Source: an uncultured Chromatiaceae bacterium (lineage in GTDB: Bacteria > Pseudomonadota > Gammaproteobacteria > Enterobacterales > Alteromonadaceae). Taken from it: a stretch of 9,501 bases of DNA. Made by a program: the position numbers and the translations under genes. Location: assembly GCA_946482615.1 (NCBI GenBank), contig CAMLSF010000139.1:1-9501 (forward strand). Direction: 5' to 3'. This document shows positions 7,549 through 9,501 of this stretch, piece by piece (position 1 is the first letter of the stretch; the number at the start of each line of letters is the position of its first letter). The notes under the pieces are model-generated. The model made no database searches and was not told the DNA's origin. It worked only from the letters and a program-made list of their open reading frames with translations.

Positions 7549-9501
7549 AATCCGGTTTCTGTAAAAGACGGTGTAATGCAGTGGCAGGACGGCTCTGAAG
7601 TGGCACTTTTTGGTGTCAATTACAGTGCGCCTTTTGCTTATGGTTATCGCTCTATTGAACGGCTTGGTGTGGATCACCGCACCGCCATCGATATGGATGT
7701 GGACCATATTGCCCGTTTAGGGCTGGACGCTTACCGCGTGCATTTATGGGACAGATTGCTGGCCGATAAAGACGGCAACTTGCAGGACAACATTCACCTG
7801 CAGCTGTTTGATTACCTGTTGCTGCGGTTAAAAGAAAAAGGCATCAAGGTGATTATTACCCCTATCGGCTGGTGGGGCAGTGGTTACCCTGAGCCGGATC
7901 CGGTGGAGCACGGTTTTTCGACCTTTTACAGCAAAAGCCAGATGAACCAGTCGGCTGATGCTATAAAAGCGCAGAAAAACTATCTGACTCAGCTGTTTAA
8001 ACACGTTAACCCGCTGACCGGCAAAAGTTATCAACAGGACGATAACATTATTGCTTTTGAGATCTTTAACGAACCTAAACACGAGATCAAACCAGAACAA
8101 AGTGCGGCTTATATTGAAGACTTAATCAGTACCATTCGTGCAGCTGGTGTCACTAAACCTTTGTTTTACAACACCAGCGAGCAGGGGGATGACCAGCCTT
8201 TTGCTAAGGCTTTATGCAATACCAGCATAGATGGTGTGTCTTATCAGTGGTATCCAACGGGGCTGGTCAAAGGCAGTACTATTCTGGCCAATATGTTGCC
8301 AGCCGTAGCGCATTACACCAATCCTTTTGCCGGTATCAGCCAATGTGCGACGAAAGCCAAAATGGTGTACGAGTTTGATGCGGCCGATGTGGCAAGTTCA
8401 GTGATGTATCCGGCGATGGCGCGTAGTTTTCGTGAAGCTGGTTTTCAGTGGGCAACTCAGTTTGCATATGACGCCGCTGCTGTGGCTCATACCAATTCTG
8501 AATACAACACTCACCATCTGAACCTGTTGTATACACCTTCAAAAGCTATCAGCTTAAAAATTGCTGCTGAAGTGTTCCGTACGCAACAGCGTGCTGAACA
8601 AGTAGCGAATTATCCAAAGAGTAACAACTTTGGCGCTGTCACTCTGGATTACCAGCAGAATTTGTCTGTACTCAATACCCCTACGCAGTTTTTCTACAGC
8701 AACAGCACCCAGGCAGAGCCAAAAGCTGCAGCTAAGCTCAGTAGTATTGCTGGTGTTGGTTCCTCTGCTGTGGCGAACTACAGCGGCTCTGGTGCTTATT
8801 TCCTCGATAAAGTAGCAGAGGGCGTCTGGCGACTGGAGGTTTATCCGGACTTACTGACCTTGCAGGACCCGTATCAGAATTCCAGTTTAAGCCGTGAAGT
8901 AGGGCGTTTATATCCTGCTGCTCAGCAATTAAAACTGACACTGGCAGATTTAGGCAAAAACTATCAGCTCAAAGGCCTCAATAGCGGCAATACGGCCGTT
9001 GCAATTGCCACTGATGGCGAAGTCACAGTGCGCCCCGGTGTGTACTTACTGACCGCCAAAGCTGCATTGGCACAGCAGTATGCGAAGAAGGTCGAGACAG
9101 ATTTTTATCTGCCCAAGGCGCAATCGACAGAGCTTGCTTTAGTGCATCAGAATCAGCGTCAAATCAATCTGGGTGATGCCTTTAGCTTCACAGCAGATAT
9201 TGGTGCTTTGGTGCAACCTGAAAAAGTCCGGCTAATGTTGCGCTATGTCGGGGATAACAAGTTTACAGCCTTTGAGATGCAGGCAAACCCTGAGATCAGC
9301 GGTCGTTATCAGCTGGCGATACCAGCGGACTGGACTCAGACCGGTTTGCTGGAATATGTCTTTGTGGTCACAGCGAATGGCAAAAACCAGACCTTTCCGG
9401 GCGCAGCTGCTGGCTCGCCAGAAGATTGGGATTTTGTCAGCAAAGTACCTTACTGGACAGTGGCAGTAAAACCACAAGGCCAGCCAGTGACTTTGTTTGA
9501 T
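7486..9501 (+). CDS. Secreted clan GH-A glycoside hydrolase (GH5-like TIM barrel), 3' end beyond window
   Basis: The frame is open from ATG 7486 to the last base: 672 codons, no stop, so the C-terminus is missing. A signal peptide (residues 1-21) precedes a TIM barrel (about 28-350). The VHLWDRLL strand (85-92) and VIITPIGWW strand (122-130) are typical barrel strands. IFNEP (193-197) carries the likely acid/base Glu196, and VYEFDAADV (294-302) the likely nucleophile Glu296. After about residue 350 come β-rich regions, probably sugar-binding or Ig-like sandwiches, ending with a GKNQTFPG segment. The sequence resembles Bacteroidetes proteins often annotated only as membrane or secreted protein or cellulase-family hydrolase. 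Activity is not certain; exo-β-galactosidase or galactanase (possibly GH147-like) is suggested by the adjoining galactose symporter and Leloir genes. The start lies 2 nt after the symporter stop, with only a weak GGTGG ribosome site, implying translational coupling. Confidence 0.85.
   Translation, partial: MQQTFLCTALAAALFSAAATANPVSVKDGVMQWQDGSEVALFGVNYSAPFAYGYRSIERLGVDHRTAIDMDVDHIARLGLDAYRVHLWDRLLADKDGNLQDNIHLQLFDYLLLRLKEKGIKVIITPIGWWGSGYPEPDPVEHGFSTFYSKSQMNQSADAIKAQKNYLTQLFKHVNPLTGKSYQQDDNIIAFEIFNEPKHEIKPEQSAAYIEDLISTIRAAGVTKPLFYNTSEQGDDQPFAKALCNTSIDGVSYQWYPTGLVKGSTILANMLPAVAHYTNPFAGISQCATKAKMVYEFDAADVASSVMYPAMARSFREAGFQWATQFAYDAAAVAHTNSEYNTHHLNLLYTPSKAISLKIAAEVFRTQQRAEQVANYPKSNNFGAVTLDYQQNLSVLNTPTQFFYSNSTQAEPKAAAKLSSIAGVGSSAVANYSGSGAYFLDKVAEGVWRLEVYPDLLTLQDPYQNSSLSREVGRLYPAAQQLKLTLADLGKNYQLKGLNSGNTAVAIATDGEVTVRPGVYLLTAKAALAQQYAKKVETDFYLPKAQSTELALVHQNQRQINLGDAFSFTADIGALVQPEKVRLMLRYVGDNKFTAFEMQANPEISGRYQLAIPADWTQTGLLEYVFVVTANGKNQTFPGAAAGSPEDWDFVSKVPYWTVAVKPQGQPVTLFD

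Noticed and set aside
1..9501. CRISPR array, tRNA/rRNA genes, transposase or phage genes
   Set aside because: No regularly spaced direct repeats, no tRNA or rRNA-like sequence and no mobile-element coding frame were seen; nearly all of the window is covered by the seven genes.

Overview
The window is a galactose / β-galactoside utilisation cluster from a Gram-negative bacterium. All seven protein genes lie on the + strand and are tightly packed. Intermediate base composition, protein sequences that read like gammaproteobacterial Leloir enzymes, a Vibrio-type Na+/galactose symporter and a palindromic intergenic repeat of a kind I associate with marine Alteromonadales-like genomes together suggest a Rheinheimera/Alishewanella/Shewanella-like gammaproteobacterium. 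That taxonomic guess is inference; no rRNA or other marker is present.

Layout: 1-1427 is the 3' part of a glycoside hydrolase family 2 enzyme (catalytic barrel plus C-terminal β-sandwich domains; its beginning lies upstream of the window). Next come the Leloir genes galE (1432-2451), galT (2638-3708), galK (3714-4868) and galM (4865-5824). These are followed by a sodium/galactose symporter of the SSS family (5921-7483). The last gene (7486 to the window end, still open) is a putative secreted TIM-barrel glycoside hydrolase of clan GH-A type. Gaps are mostly 2-5 nt or overlapping. The exceptions are the 186-nt galE-galT spacer, which is filled by palindromic DNA, and the 96-nt galM-symporter spacer.

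Inferred working model: the two glycoside hydrolases release galactose from an oligo- or polysaccharide. The symporter imports it with Na+. GalM converts β-D-galactose to the α anomer, GalK phosphorylates it, GalT swaps it onto UDP-glucose, and GalE regenerates UDP-glucose. No regulator, outer-membrane receptor or convincing promoter is visible, so the operon promoter and regulator probably lie upstream of the window.

The most unusual sequence structure is between galE and galT. A ~127-bp imperfect palindrome (2434-2560) begins inside galE and supplies its last codons and stop. It is followed by a compact cluster of mutually exclusive hairpins (2567-2601). The most biologically open gene is the last one, whose family is recognisable as a clan GH-A hydrolase but whose substrate is not certain.
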